A DNA stretch of 64,000 bases from an uncultured Pelagibacteraceae bacterium (GCA_902622955.1 CACNRP010000003.1:1-64000); one strand, 5' to 3'. Positions 33,324 to 42,706 are shown, numbered from the stretch's first letter. A program made the numbers and translations. The notes: generated from the letters alone by a model not told the origin.

Positions 33324-34331
33324 TTATTTTATAAGTCCTGCTTCTTTATAGAACTTTTCTGCACCAGGATGCAATGGCACTCCTACTCCTGAAAGAGCTG
33401 TATCAGGCGTAATTGTTTTTCCTTTTGCATGACCTACATCCATTAACTTTCTAGACTCTTTATTCCACAAAGCTTTTGTTATTTTATATATTAAATCAGT
33501 GTCTTCTTTTGCAGATGTAAACCATTGAGCACCAACAGCTACCGTATTAACAGCATCAACGCCCTCATAAGTTCCTGAAGGTATTGGACTTTCAGAAAAG
33601 AAACCATATTTTGAAGTAAGAGCTTTTGCTCCAGAGCCATCAATAGGTACTAATTTAATATCAACTGCAGATGCAAGCTCAACTATTGCACCCGTAGGGT
33701 AGCCGGCTACAACAAAAATAGCATCAACTTTACCATTTCTTAGAGCGTCAGTTGCTGCTTTTCCTTTTAAAGCTTCTGCTTTAACATCATTAGTACTTAA
33801 TCCATTTGATTCTAAAATTAATTTAGCATCTACATATGTTCCAGAACCTGGCTCATCTAAAGATACTCTTTTTCCTTTTAAATCTTTTACTGAATTAATA
33901 TTACTTTTCTTTAAAGCTACCAAATGGATATGTTCCTGAAATAAGGCCGCAATAGTTCTCAAATCTTTTGCAGGTTCCTTGCCTTCCATTGTTCCTGTCC
34001 CTGTGTAAGCCCAATAAGCAACATCAGATTGTGCAAATCCAGAATTTCTCAAACCTGAAATAATTGCATTTACATTGTCAACTGAACCTCTAGAGGAAAC
34101 TGCAGATGCAATCAAACCATCAACTCCACAACTTCCTCCCTTTCCACATTCTCTTGATCCTGGTGGTTTTGAAATAGCATTAGCTATCATTCCTCCAACT
34201 GGATAGTAAGTATAAGCAGTTCCTCCAGTACCTATTGTAAAAAAAGTCAATTCATTAGAAATCGCTTTCCCTACAAAAGAACTTGAAAGAATCAAAAAAA
34301 CTGCAAATGTTTTAAATAATTTTTTAAACAT
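33324..34331 (-). CDS. TAXI-family TRAP transporter substrate-binding protein
   Basis: A 335-residue periplasmic protein. A signal peptide (FKKLFKTFAVFLILSSSFVGKA) precedes the mature LTFFTIGTGGTAYTYYPVGG, the diagnostic TAXI N-terminus. GKRVSLDEPGSGTY and the hinge region follow in order. The ligand cannot be read; characterised TAXI proteins bind organic acids such as glutamate or 2-oxoglutarate. The ATG has one of the strongest ribosome-binding sites in the window (AAGGAG four bases upstream), fitting an abundant product. The transcript is punctuated by the hairpin before the permease gene. Confidence 0.93.
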   Translation of the reverse strand: MFKKLFKTFAVFLILSSSFVGKAISNELTFFTIGTGGTAYTYYPVGGMIANAISKPPGSRECGKGGSCGVDGLIASAVSSRGSVDNVNAIISGLRNSGFAQSDVAYWAYTGTGTMEGKEPAKDLRTIAALFQEHIHLVALKKSNINSVKDLKGKRVSLDEPGSGTYVDAKLILESNGLSTNDVKAEALKGKAATDALRNGKVDAIFVVAGYPTGAIVELASAVDIKLVPIDGSGAKALTSKYGFFSESPIPSGTYEGVDAVNTVAVGAQWFTSAKEDTDLIYKITKALWNKESRKLMDVGHAKGKTITPDTALSGVGVPLHPGAEKFYKEAGLIK

Positions 34332-34410
34332 AAATCTCCTTCTATTTCTTATTTTATTAAAAATTTATTAATCATATCATCTAAAAATATTGAATTCTAA
34401 TATTTTATAT

Positions 34411-36372
34411 TCAGATACTTAATTCTTTTAAATTACTATATTGTTCAAGTGCCTCGGGATTTGCTAAAGCTTCAATGTTTTTAATTTCACTTCCTTCTAT
34501 CTTACTTTTAACTGCAAGTTCGACTATTTTGCCACTTTTTGTTCGAGGAATATCTTTGACAATAATAATTTTACTTGGAACATGTCTAGGAGAAGCATTT
34601 TTTTTTATTTGTAATTTTATTTTATAAGTTAATTGTGGTGTTAGTGAATAATTTTTGCTCATTACAATAAATAAAACTATTCTAACGTCATTATCCCAAG
34701 ATTGTCCTACAACAATAGACTCTTTAATTTCTTTAAACTTTTCGACCTCTGAGTATATCTCTGCAGTTCCAATTCGGACACCTCCTGGATTTAAAGTGGT
34801 ATCTGATCTTCCATGAATTATATATCCACCGTTGTTCTTTATCTCTGCATAATCTCCATGATGCCATATATTTAAAAATTTTTTAAAATAAGCATTTTTA
34901 TATTTAATATCATTTTTATCATTCCAAAATTTTAAAGGCATTGATGGAAAAGGATTTTTACAAACAAGCTCTCCCTTAATATTTTTTAATGACTTACCTT
35001 TATCACTTAGAACATCTACGTCTAATGCCAACCCTTTATTTTGTATTTCACCTACATGTACTGACTGATACAAATTTCCTAATACAAAACATGATACAAT
35101 GTCAGTGCCACCAGAAATAGAGGACAAGTGTACGTTTTTTTTAATATGATTATAAACATATTTAAAACTTTCATCAGAAAGAGGTGAACCGGTAGAACAA
35201 ATTGTTCTTAATTTATTTAATTTAAATTTATATTTTAATTTTGGTTTGAACTTTCTTAGAGCATCTAAATACTTTGCGCTAATACCAAATAAAGTTATTT
35301 TTTCTCTTTGTGCTATTTTCAAGAGCAAATCAGGTGATTTAAACATTGGAGATCCATCAAATAGAACAATAGATGCTTTAGATGCTAATGAGCTAACCAA
35401 CCAATTCCACATCATCCAACCACATGTAGTAAAATAAAAAACATTATCATTTTCTTTAATATTACAATGTAATTGATGTTCCTTCATGTGCTGAATTAAA
35501 ACACCACCAGATCTATGACAAATACACTTGGGTTTTCCGGTAGTTCCACTTGAATATAGTATTGCTAACTCTGTTTCAAAATCAAATCTTTTGAAATTAA
35601 TTTTTTCAGGATTAATTTGCATTAATTTATTCCATTTAAATAAGTTAATCCTTTTCAATTTATTTCTATTTTTAATAAATTTTTTTCCAGGATAATTACT
35701 AATTACAACATTTTTAATTGATGGAATTGATTTTAAAATCTCTGGAAGTCTTTTTAAAACGTCTATTTTTTTTCCATTATAAAAATACTGATCAGTGATA
35801 AATAAAACTTTTGGATTAATTTGAGAAAATCTTTCTATGACACCTTTTGAACCGAAATCAGGACTGCAAGAAGACCAAATACACCCCAAGGAACTTGTAG
35901 CAATAAATGCTTCAACTGTTTCAATGGTATTGGGCATATAGGCCGCTATTCTATCTCCTTTTTTAATATTCAATTTTTTAAGAAATTTTAAAATTTTACT
36001 AGTATTAAAATTTAATTGTCTCCATGATCTTTCCTCTCTAAATCCATTTTCACTTATAAATGTGAGTGCTTTTTCTTGATTATTTTTTGATAATAAATTT
36101 TCACCAAAATTTAACTTTGTCCCTGGAAGAAATAAATTTCTATAAAAAATTTTGGATTTTCTATATTTTTTTTTACTTTTGTTTCCTTTAATTTTGCTAT
36201 AATCCCAAAATATACTCCAAAACTCAGGTGAATTTTTAACACTCCAATTTAGTAAGTTTTTATAATTTCTATAAAATTTTACTTTTAATTTTTGAGAAAT
36301 ATAATTTTCAAAAGCAAATAAATTTGAATTTCTTTTCTCAATAATAGAAGGTTGCCAAAGTTTTTTACTCAT
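34411..36372 (-). CDS. Acetoacetyl-CoA synthetase
   Basis: An adenylate-forming enzyme of 653 residues, the usual length for AacS, activating acetoacetate with ATP and CoA. The acyl-activating motif is ILYSSGTTGKPKCI; GYIIHGRSDTTLNPGGVRIG is the adenylate-binding and hinge region, and SGKIVELAV carries the C-terminal catalytic lysine. The N-terminal WQPSIIEKRNSNLFAF is typical of AacS rather than acetyl-CoA synthetase. It lies about 80 bases upstream of the TAXI gene on the same strand. Use of ketone bodies or polyhydroxybutyrate breakdown products is the likely role. Confidence 0.9.
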   Translation of the reverse strand: MSKKLWQPSIIEKRNSNLFAFENYISQKLKVKFYRNYKNLLNWSVKNSPEFWSIFWDYSKIKGNKSKKKYRKSKIFYRNLFLPGTKLNFGENLLSKNNQEKALTFISENGFREERSWRQLNFNTSKILKFLKKLNIKKGDRIAAYMPNTIETVEAFIATSSLGCIWSSCSPDFGSKGVIERFSQINPKVLFITDQYFYNGKKIDVLKRLPEILKSIPSIKNVVISNYPGKKFIKNRNKLKRINLFKWNKLMQINPEKINFKRFDFETELAILYSSGTTGKPKCICHRSGGVLIQHMKEHQLHCNIKENDNVFYFTTCGWMMWNWLVSSLASKASIVLFDGSPMFKSPDLLLKIAQREKITLFGISAKYLDALRKFKPKLKYKFKLNKLRTICSTGSPLSDESFKYVYNHIKKNVHLSSISGGTDIVSCFVLGNLYQSVHVGEIQNKGLALDVDVLSDKGKSLKNIKGELVCKNPFPSMPLKFWNDKNDIKYKNAYFKKFLNIWHHGDYAEIKNNGGYIIHGRSDTTLNPGGVRIGTAEIYSEVEKFKEIKESIVVGQSWDNDVRIVLFIVMSKNYSLTPQLTYKIKLQIKKNASPRHVPSKIIIVKDIPRTKSGKIVELAVKSKIEGSEIKNIEALANPEALEQYSNLKELSI

Positions 36373-36536
36373 TTTATTAAATTAAATTACTGTTATAGAA
36401 TTAATCTTATTTATGATAATCTCATTAACATTTAAAAGAAAATGAGAACTTTTTACCCTCCGATTCGGTCATGTTTTAGTCTATTTTTGTTCTTTAGCAC
36501 TAACAATATCTGGTAGGTAAAAAAATAAAAGCACAA

Positions 36537-39026
36537 ATGATAGAAATGAGTAAAAATAAAATTACAGCTGTTCTTGGTCCTACTAATACTGGTAAAACCC
36601 ACCTTGCTATTGAAACAATGCTTTCTTTTGAGAGTGGGATGATTGGATTTCCACTTAGATTGCTTGCAAGAGAAGTATATGACAAAGTTATCAAGAAAAT
36701 AAGCTTAGATAAAGTTGCTCTAATAACTGGAGAAGAAAAAATAATTCCATCTAACGCTAAATATTTTTTATGTACAGTCGAATCTATGCCAATTGACAAA
36801 CATTTAGAATTTGTTGGTGTGGACGAAATTCAAATGTGCTCTGATCATGAAAGAGGACATATTTTTACTGATAGACTTTTAAACATGAGAGGAGAAAAAC
36901 TTACAATGCTAATGGGTTCAAATACCATTAGAAATATTATTTCAAAATTGGATGGAGATATTGAATTTATTAATAGAGAAAGATTATCAAAACTTAGTTA
37001 TGCAGGTCATAAAAAAATATCAAGAATTGATAGAAAAACAGCAATAATAGCGTTTTCAGCAGAGGAAGTTTATGCGATAGCCGAGTTAATAAGAAGACAA
37101 AAGGGTGGTGCTGCCATTGTAATGGGATCATTAAGTCCAAAAACAAGAAATGCTCAAGTTGAACTTTATCAATCAGGAGATGTTGATTTTTTAGTTGCAA
37201 CAGATGCAATTGGGATGGGTATAAACATGGATTTAGATTTCGTTTATTTTTCAAATATAAAAAAATTTGATGGAAAAAAATTAAGAAGATTAAATCTAGC
37301 TGAAATAGGACAAATAGCAGGAAGAGCTGGTAGATACCTTAATGATGGAAGTTTTGGTATTACTGGTGATTGTAAAGAAATTTCTCCAGAGGAAGTAGAA
37401 TTAATAGAAAACCATAAATTTGAGGAAATTAGAACTTTATTTTGGAGAAATTCAAATCTAGATTTTAGTAATCCAATAAGTTTAATCAAAAGTTTGGAGG
37501 AGAAACCACAGGTAGTATGGCTAAGAAAAATTCATGAATGTGAAGATGAAAAAGCACTCAAATACTTTCTAAAAGATCAGAAAATTTTAAATACAGAATT
37601 TGATGAGAAAAATTTAATGCTTTTATGGGAATGTTGTCAAATACCTGATTTTGTAAAAAAAACTTACGGTAATCATTTTGAAGTAATTGGAAATGTATTC
37701 AAATTTTTAACAAGCAAAAAAAGATTAATTTCTGAGGATTATATAAGATTACAGCTTATGAAACTTGATAAATTAGAGGGAAATGTAGATTCTTTATCAA
37801 ATAGAATTGCAAATGTCAGAACTTGGTCATATGTTTCAAATAAAAATAATTGGGTAGAAAATCAGAGTTATTGGATAGAAAAAACAAAACATTTAGAAGA
37901 TAGACTATCAGATAGATTGCATGAGGAACTTACTAAAACTTTTATTGATAAAAGAGCAAGTATACTCGCTAGAGGTTTAAAACAAGATATGGAATTCAAG
38001 ACTGAAATTTTAAAAAATAATGATGTTAAAATTGATGATCAATTTATTGGGAAAATAAACGGGCTTAAATTAGAACTAGATTTAAAGAAAGGAGCTTTAG
38101 AAACTGATATTAAATCTTTAAAAAAGGCAGCTAGACAAACTATAGGACCAGAATTAGAAAAACGTATTCAATCTATTATTGACACTGGATTAATAAATTT
38201 AAATGAAGATTTTAAAATTTATTGGAATAATTTTCCGATTGCCAAATTAACATCAGGCAATGATTATTTGAATCCTAATTTTGATTTAATTGTCGATGAT
38301 ATTGTTGAGCAAAATGCTAAACAAAAATTAAATGAATATATAAACAGGTGGTTACACACAAAAATAAATTCTGTTCTTAAAAGCTTATTTGATTTAAAAA
38401 ATATAAGAGAAAATAACTCATCAATAAAAGCATTGGCTTACCAACTTTATGAAAATAATGGAGTATTAAAAAGAGATACAGTTTCAGAATATTTAAAAAA
38501 TCTAGAACAAAATGAGAGAAAAATTCTTAGAGAGTTAGGAGTAAAATTTGGAAGATATCATGTTTTTCTTTATCAACTAATTAAGCCTGAAGCAGTGTCT
38601 TTAAGAACGTTATTGTGGAAAAATTTTCATCAAAAATTTCATAATTTAAAACCACCTACATTTGGATTAAATTTTTTAGATGATAAAGATATTAAAAATA
38701 AAAACTTTATGCTTTTGTGTGGATTTGAAAAATTTGATAACTTTTTTGTGAGAATTGATATCTTAGAAAGATTGTTTGTATTAATAATAAATTCAAGCAC
38801 AAAAGATAATTCTGAGATAAAATTAGTTCCAGAAATGTTAAATCTTTTAGGATGTAGTAAAGATAATTTCAAAAAGTTAGTTCAAAAAATGAATTACAAA
38901 ATATTTGAAAAAGAAGATGAAACATTTTTTAAATATAATCCTTCAAAAAAATTTAAAAGAATTACTTCAAAAAAAATCTCAAATGAAAATCCATTTAAAA
39001 TATTAAAAAATCTAAATTTAAGTTAA
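36537..39026 (+). CDS. SUV3-like superfamily 2 helicase
   Basis: A protein of 829 residues. Walker A GPTNTGKTH is near residues 14-22, the DExH-box variant VDEIQMCSDHERGHIF near 94, and motif VI QIAGRAGRYL near 262. This matches the mitochondrial RNA helicase SUV3 and its alphaproteobacterial relatives, which lack a named bacterial role but probably unwind RNA during decay. The C-terminal 450 residues are helical and lysine-rich. A second ATG three codons on (36546) is an equally good start. The 164 bases upstream hold the promoter and nothing else recognisable. TerB, fdxA and carD follow with no or minimal gaps. Confidence 0.88.
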   Translation: MIEMSKNKITAVLGPTNTGKTHLAIETMLSFESGMIGFPLRLLAREVYDKVIKKISLDKVALITGEEKIIPSNAKYFLCTVESMPIDKHLEFVGVDEIQMCSDHERGHIFTDRLLNMRGEKLTMLMGSNTIRNIISKLDGDIEFINRERLSKLSYAGHKKISRIDRKTAIIAFSAEEVYAIAELIRRQKGGAAIVMGSLSPKTRNAQVELYQSGDVDFLVATDAIGMGINMDLDFVYFSNIKKFDGKKLRRLNLAEIGQIAGRAGRYLNDGSFGITGDCKEISPEEVELIENHKFEEIRTLFWRNSNLDFSNPISLIKSLEEKPQVVWLRKIHECEDEKALKYFLKDQKILNTEFDEKNLMLLWECCQIPDFVKKTYGNHFEVIGNVFKFLTSKKRLISEDYIRLQLMKLDKLEGNVDSLSNRIANVRTWSYVSNKNNWVENQSYWIEKTKHLEDRLSDRLHEELTKTFIDKRASILARGLKQDMEFKTEILKNNDVKIDDQFIGKINGLKLELDLKKGALETDIKSLKKAARQTIGPELEKRIQSIIDTGLINLNEDFKIYWNNFPIAKLTSGNDYLNPNFDLIVDDIVEQNAKQKLNEYINRWLHTKINSVLKSLFDLKNIRENNSSIKALAYQLYENNGVLKRDTVSEYLKNLEQNERKILRELGVKFGRYHVFLYQLIKPEAVSLRTLLWKNFHQKFHNLKPPTFGLNFLDDKDIKNKNFMLLCGFEKFDNFFVRIDILERLFVLIINSSTKDNSEIKLVPEMLNLLGCSKDNFKKLVQKMNYKIFEKEDETFFKYNPSKKFKRITSKKISNENPFKILKNLNLS

Positions 39027-39027
39027 A

Positions 39028-39438
39028 ATGTTTTTTAAAAAAAAAGAAAAAAACAATAATAATTTTCAAACAAAAGTTTGTGCTTTATTAATTCATGCTG
39101 CTAAAATAGATGAAAGATATTCCGAAAAAGAGGAGGAAATTATTAAAAAATCACTTATTGAGCTTGGTTTAGAAAAAGAAAAAATTTCTGAAGTAATTGA
39201 GGAAGCAAAAATAATTGAAGAAAACTCAAATCAAATATTAGATTTTACGAAAGAAGTTAAAAATTTACCTGATAAAGATAAAATAATAATCGTTGAGACT
39301 CTATGGTCGATAATTTATTCAAATAATGAAGCGGATATTTATGAAACTAACTTGATGAGACGACTTGCAGGGTTACTTTATATTGACAACAAAACTATGG
39401 GGGATATTAAAGAAAAAATTAAACTGAACTCAAAATGA
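39028..39438 (+). CDS. TerB-like protein
   Basis: 136 residues, all helical. [20 protein letters not shown] and [24 protein letters not shown] are the two acidic metal-binding-type helices of the TerB fold. The family name comes from tellurite resistance, but lone TerB-domain proteins of this size are usually housekeeping proteins of unknown function. An N-terminal basic run ([11 protein letters not shown]) precedes the fold. It starts one base after the helicase stop and overlaps fdxA by four bases, so it is part of this operon. Confidence 0.85.
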   Translation: MFFKKKEKNNNNFQTKVCALLIHAAKIDERYSEKEEEIIKKSLIELGLEKEKISEVIEEAKIIEENSNQILDFTKEVKNLPDKDKIIIVETLWSIIYSNNEADIYETNLMRRLAGLLYIDNKTMGDIKEKIKLNSK

Positions 39439-39761
39439 CATATATCGTTAATGACAAGTGCATTAAGTGTAAACTAACAGACTGTGTTGATGTATGCCCG
39501 GTTGATTGCTTTTATGAAGGTAAAAATATGCTTGTAATTAAACCGGATGAGTGTATAGATTGTGGCGTTTGCGAGCCAGAATGTCCTGTTGATGCCATAA
39601 AAGCAGATACTGAACCTGGAAGTGAAAAATGGTTAGAGATCAATAAAAAATACTCTGAAATCTGGCCTAACATAAGTGAAAAAAAGGATCCCCCTGCGGA
39701 TCATGAAAAATTTAAAAATGAGCAAGATAAGTACGAAAAATATTTTAAAGAAAATCTTTAA
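39435..39761 (+). CDS. fdxA: Ferredoxin, 7Fe-8S type
   Basis: A 108-residue electron carrier. Cysteines in [20 protein letters not shown] and [18 protein letters not shown] bind one 3Fe-4S and one 4Fe-4S cluster, as in the Azotobacter FdI/FdxA group. The C-terminal helix ([15 protein letters not shown]) is normal for FdxA. Its last 44 bases overlap the probable start region of carD. fdxA beside carD and an SUV3-like helicase is, as I recall, conserved in alphaproteobacteria. Confidence 0.94.
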   Translation: MTYIVNDKCIKCKLTDCVDVCPVDCFYEGKNMLVIKPDECIDCGVCEPECPVDAIKADTEPGSEKWLEINKKYSEIWPNISEKKDPPADHEKFKNEQDKYEKYFKENL

Positions 39762-40614
39762 AAGTAAAAAAGTTACCAAAGTAAAAAAAAAGGTTTCAAA
39801 AAAAAAAGCGGTAAAAACAAAAAAAAATTTAAAAATAAAAAAAACAAAAAAAATAATTTTAAAAAAACCAAAAAAACTCGTAAAAAAAATTCTTCCTAAA
39901 ACAATAAAGACAAAAAAAGTTGTTAAGATTTCTGAAACCTCGGCTGAACCGAAATTAGACAACCTAAGAATTTCAAAAACAAATGAAGTTAAACCAGAAA
40001 TTAAAAAAGTTAAAAAACAAGAAACTGAGAAAAGAGAGTACAAAATAAAAGACTATGTTGTTTATCCAAAGCATGGGGTAGGTCAAATTACTGAATTTAA
40101 AAAAATTAATATTGGTGGAATTGATGTTGAAACATATGTAATTAAGTTTGAAAAAGATAAAGCTAATGGAATGGTGCCCGTTAATAAACAATCTCACTTA
40201 AGGCCTTTAGCAACTATTAATCAAGTAAATAAATGTATTTCAATATTAAAAAGTAAACCAAAAATTAAGAGATCAATGTGGAGTAGGAGAGCTCAAGAGT
40301 ATGAGGCAAAAATTTCCTCAGGAAAAATATATGAGTTAGCTGAAGTTGTAAGAGATTTAAATAAAGGTGATGATCTTATGGTTGATCAATCTTATAGTGA
40401 AAGACAATTATTTGAAAAAGCTTATGAAAGAATCTTATCTGAGTTCCAGATTGTATTAAATGTGTCTATGGAAGATACCCAAAAAAAACTGGATAAGGCT
40501 TTAAAAAGAAACTTAGGTGGTCAACCTCAACCAGTGGCAGTTTCAAAGGCTTCGACAAATGAAATACCTGTTGATGAGCCAATTTCTGAAAACGACGAAC
40601 CGATTGATGAATAA
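39718..40614 (+). CDS. CarD-family transcription regulator with lysine-rich N-terminal tail
   Basis: Binds RNA polymerase and stabilises open promoters. The CarD core runs from about residue 105: [19 protein letters not shown] and, further on, the helical domain with [16 protein letters not shown]. Before it is an extraordinarily basic tail of about 80 residues (runs such as [20 protein letters not shown]) resembling histone H1 tails. The acidic C-terminus ends NDEPIDE. Start choice is uncertain: ATG at 39718 is used, giving 298 residues; ATG at 39703 and GTG at 39676 are alternatives, and all overlap fdxA. A bidirectional terminator follows. Confidence 0.88.
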   Translation: MSKISTKNILKKIFKSKKVTKVKKKVSKKKAVKTKKNLKIKKTKKIILKKPKKLVKKILPKTIKTKKVVKISETSAEPKLDNLRISKTNEVKPEIKKVKKQETEKREYKIKDYVVYPKHGVGQITEFKKINIGGIDVETYVIKFEKDKANGMVPVNKQSHLRPLATINQVNKCISILKSKPKIKRSMWSRRAQEYEAKISSGKIYELAEVVRDLNKGDDLMVDQSYSERQLFEKAYERILSEFQIVLNVSMEDTQKKLDKALKRNLGGQPQPVAVSKASTNEIPVDEPISENDEPIDE

Positions 40615-40615
40615 A

Positions 40616-40657
40616 AAAAAACGCCTCTCACACAAATTGTAATGAGAAGCGTTTTTT
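40616..40657. terminator. Bidirectional intrinsic terminator
   Basis: A hairpin with arms AAAACGCCTCTCA and TGAGAAGCGTTTT (one C-A mismatch), a twelve-base loop, a T-run on the plus side and an A-run on the left, which is a T-run on the minus strand. It can end both the carD transcript from the left and the lysine-rich peptide transcript from the right. Confidence 0.85.
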
Positions 40658-40675
40658 GTAAAGAATACTAAGTTA

Positions 40676-40768
40676 CTATTTTCTTCTTCTTTTTTTTGCT
40701 TTTTTCTTAGCTTTTTTCTTAGCTTTTTTCTTAGTTTTCTTTGCCGCTTTTTTTCTTTTCTTAGGCAT
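40676..40768 (-). CDS. 30-residue lysine-rich basic peptide
   Basis: On the minus strand ATG at 40768 opens MPKKRKKAAKKT, followed by three copies of KKKA and a KKRRRK end, then TAG at 40676. Twenty-three of 30 residues are Lys or Arg. The ATG is preceded by a good ribosome-binding site (AAGGGAGCTAAAG). A 17-base palindrome lies 25 bases upstream and a terminator lies just after the stop, so the unit has all the parts of a real gene. It resembles histone H1 or HU-type tails and could bind DNA or RNA. It sits back to back with carD, whose tail has the same composition. Confidence 0.65.
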   Translation of the reverse strand: MPKKRKKAAKKTKKKAKKKAKKKAKKRRRK

Positions 40769-40792
40769 CTTTAGCTCCCTTTTTTAGTTAAA

Positions 40793-40809
40793 CGAATCAA
40801 ATTGATTCG
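40793..40809 (-). promoter_or_regulatory. 17-bp perfect palindrome upstream of the lysine-rich peptide gene
   Basis: CGAATCAA and its exact inverse flank a single central base. It lies 25 bases upstream of the peptide ATG. A minus-strand TATAGTAAT, possibly a -10 element, sits just upstream of it, so the palindrome would overlap the transcription start. An 8-1-8 perfect dyad in AT-rich spacer is a good operator candidate. Confidence 0.6.
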
Positions 40810-40968
40810 GTATTACTATATTTTTATTTTTTTATGTAAGTTATGTCAATTCTTTAATTAAAAGTTAAATTTTAAAAAAAAAATTTTAATTTTTTTATTT
40901 TTATAAAACTTTTTATTATTAATTTTGTTAATGTTTATGCGGTTAATAAACAATTTTTTTTAAACAAT
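40810..40968. other. AT-rich intergenic spacer
   Basis: About 160 bases of nearly pure A/T between the lysine-rich peptide promoter and the end of the acyl-CoA synthetase gene. It contains long A and T runs (for example around 40870-40900) that could act as UP-elements or bend DNA. No frame, tRNA or clear dyad is seen. Confidence 0.4.
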
Positions 40969-42699
40969 TTAGTAAAGATTTTCTAGCTGATTTTTATATT
41001 TTTCAGTAACTTTTTTTCTTTTTACTTTCATTGTTGGTGTCATTAAACCATTTTCAATAGAAAAATTTTCATCTATTAATTGAATTCTTTTTATCTTTTC
41101 TAATAAAGTTAATTTTGTATTTATTTTTTCAATTACTTGATTTATTTTTTCTTTTTCATTTAAAAAATCTTTATTAGGTACTATTAAAGCAACTAAATAA
41201 TTTTTTTTATCACCATAAACCATGCATTGATCTATTTCTGGCTCATTTGTGATCATATTTTCAATTTTGGCTGGAGAAATATTATCTCCTCCTGCACTTA
41301 CTATAATATCTTTTTTTCTATCAGTAATTTTTAAATATCCATCTTTTGGATCTATCTCTCCTATATCGCCTGTATGGAGCCATCCATTTATAATTACTTT
41401 TTCAGTTTCCTCTTTTTTATTCCAATATCCAAGCATTACATTTTCACCTTTAACTAAAATTTCTCCATCTTCAGCAATTTTAACTTTATTCCCTTTAAAT
41501 GGTGGGCCTACAGTTTCTATTTTTATTCTATCTATCGGATTACAGCTTACAACTGGTGATGTTTCTGTTAATCCATAACCTTGTAGTGTCGGTAGCCCCA
41601 CAGCATTTAAAAATTCACCTATTTCTTTATCAAGAGCGCCACCGCCTGAAACAAAAGCCTTTAAATTTCCACCAAACTGGTTTTTTATTTTTCTTCTAAC
41701 TAATATATCAACTGTAAGATTGAGTAATTTTTCTAAAGAAGTCAATTTTTGATTTAATAACTTTTTTCTCCCTAATCGGAGAGTTGCCTCTATTAATTTT
41801 GCTTTAAGACCTGTTTGTTTTTTTAAATTCATATTTATTTTGTTATAAAGATTTTGGTAGAACCTGGGTACAGCAGTCATAACTATAGGTTTTGCCTCAG
41901 ATATATTTTCTAAAAGTTTTTCAATTTTTTCAGCATAAAAAACTTTTGCTCCTACAGCTATTTGTAAAAATTGAACGCAATGCTCATAAGAATGAGATAG
42001 GGGAAGCCAAGTTAAAAATACTGGCCTTGAATTGAATAATGGTTTTGTAATCTCACAAGCTCCAACAAGATTATTTAAAATTCCACCATGACTTAAGATA
42101 ACTCCTTTTGGATTTCCTCCAGTGCCAGATGTATAGATAATACATGCAGGAGAAGTTCTCTTCAATTTATTATTTTCAATTTTATCTTGTTCTAATAAGT
42201 CTTTCTTTACGATTGAGTTAAAATCTAAATATTTTTCTTTTTTAATTAATTTAAAATTATTTAATACTTTAACTAAATCCTCAAACACGATGACTTTTCT
42301 AATAAAATCTTTTTCATCAATTGTATTATTTAATTTATTTAACATTTCATTGTTTGAAACGATAATTAGACTAGGCTCACAATCTTGTATTAAATACTTA
42401 TAATCATCTTCTGTATAGGTTGTGTACGCAGGTACTGTAATTCCTCCAGCTAACATGATAGCTAAATCAGAAACAAGCCATTCTGGCCTATTCTCCGAAA
42501 CTAACAGACATCTGTCGCCTTCCTTTATAGTTTCTTTAATTACTTTTGATAATTTTAAAATATTTTTTTCTGTTTCTTCCCACGTATAAACTTTTTTATT
42601 GTTTGGGTTTAACCATTGCAAAAAAATATCTTTTTTATTTTGTTTATTTGCCTGATAGGCAAATAATTCGATCAAATTATTTAAATTATCTAAATTCAT
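40969..42699 (-). CDS. Long-chain acyl-CoA synthetase (AMP-forming)
   Basis: A 576-residue adenylate-forming enzyme that activates fatty acids with ATP and CoA. The P-loop-like motif IIYTSGTGGNPKGVILSHGG, the LQGYGLTETSPVVSCNP box, and GWLHTGDIGEID with TDRKKDIIVSAGGDNISP are all in order. C-terminal TPTMKVKRKKVTEKYK is typical of FadD15/long-chain enzymes. No membrane segment is obvious. It directly follows tRNA-Leu on the same strand. Confidence 0.92.
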   Translation of the reverse strand: MNLDNLNNLIELFAYQANKQNKKDIFLQWLNPNNKKVYTWEETEKNILKLSKVIKETIKEGDRCLLVSENRPEWLVSDLAIMLAGGITVPAYTTYTEDDYKYLIQDCEPSLIIVSNNEMLNKLNNTIDEKDFIRKVIVFEDLVKVLNNFKLIKKEKYLDFNSIVKKDLLEQDKIENNKLKRTSPACIIYTSGTGGNPKGVILSHGGILNNLVGACEITKPLFNSRPVFLTWLPLSHSYEHCVQFLQIAVGAKVFYAEKIEKLLENISEAKPIVMTAVPRFYQNLYNKINMNLKKQTGLKAKLIEATLRLGRKKLLNQKLTSLEKLLNLTVDILVRRKIKNQFGGNLKAFVSGGGALDKEIGEFLNAVGLPTLQGYGLTETSPVVSCNPIDRIKIETVGPPFKGNKVKIAEDGEILVKGENVMLGYWNKKEETEKVIINGWLHTGDIGEIDPKDGYLKITDRKKDIIVSAGGDNISPAKIENMITNEPEIDQCMVYGDKKNYLVALIVPNKDFLNEKEKINQVIEKINTKLTLLEKIKRIQLIDENFSIENGLMTPTMKVKRKKVTEKYKNQLENLY

Positions 42700-42706
42700 A
42701 ATCTTT

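Noticed and set aside
39633..40043. A 136-residue Phe-rich membrane-like frame on the minus strand
   Set aside because: It is the antisense of the lysine-rich CarD tail; AAA/AAG codons read backwards as TTT/CTT give Phe and Leu. No ribosome-binding site or family match.
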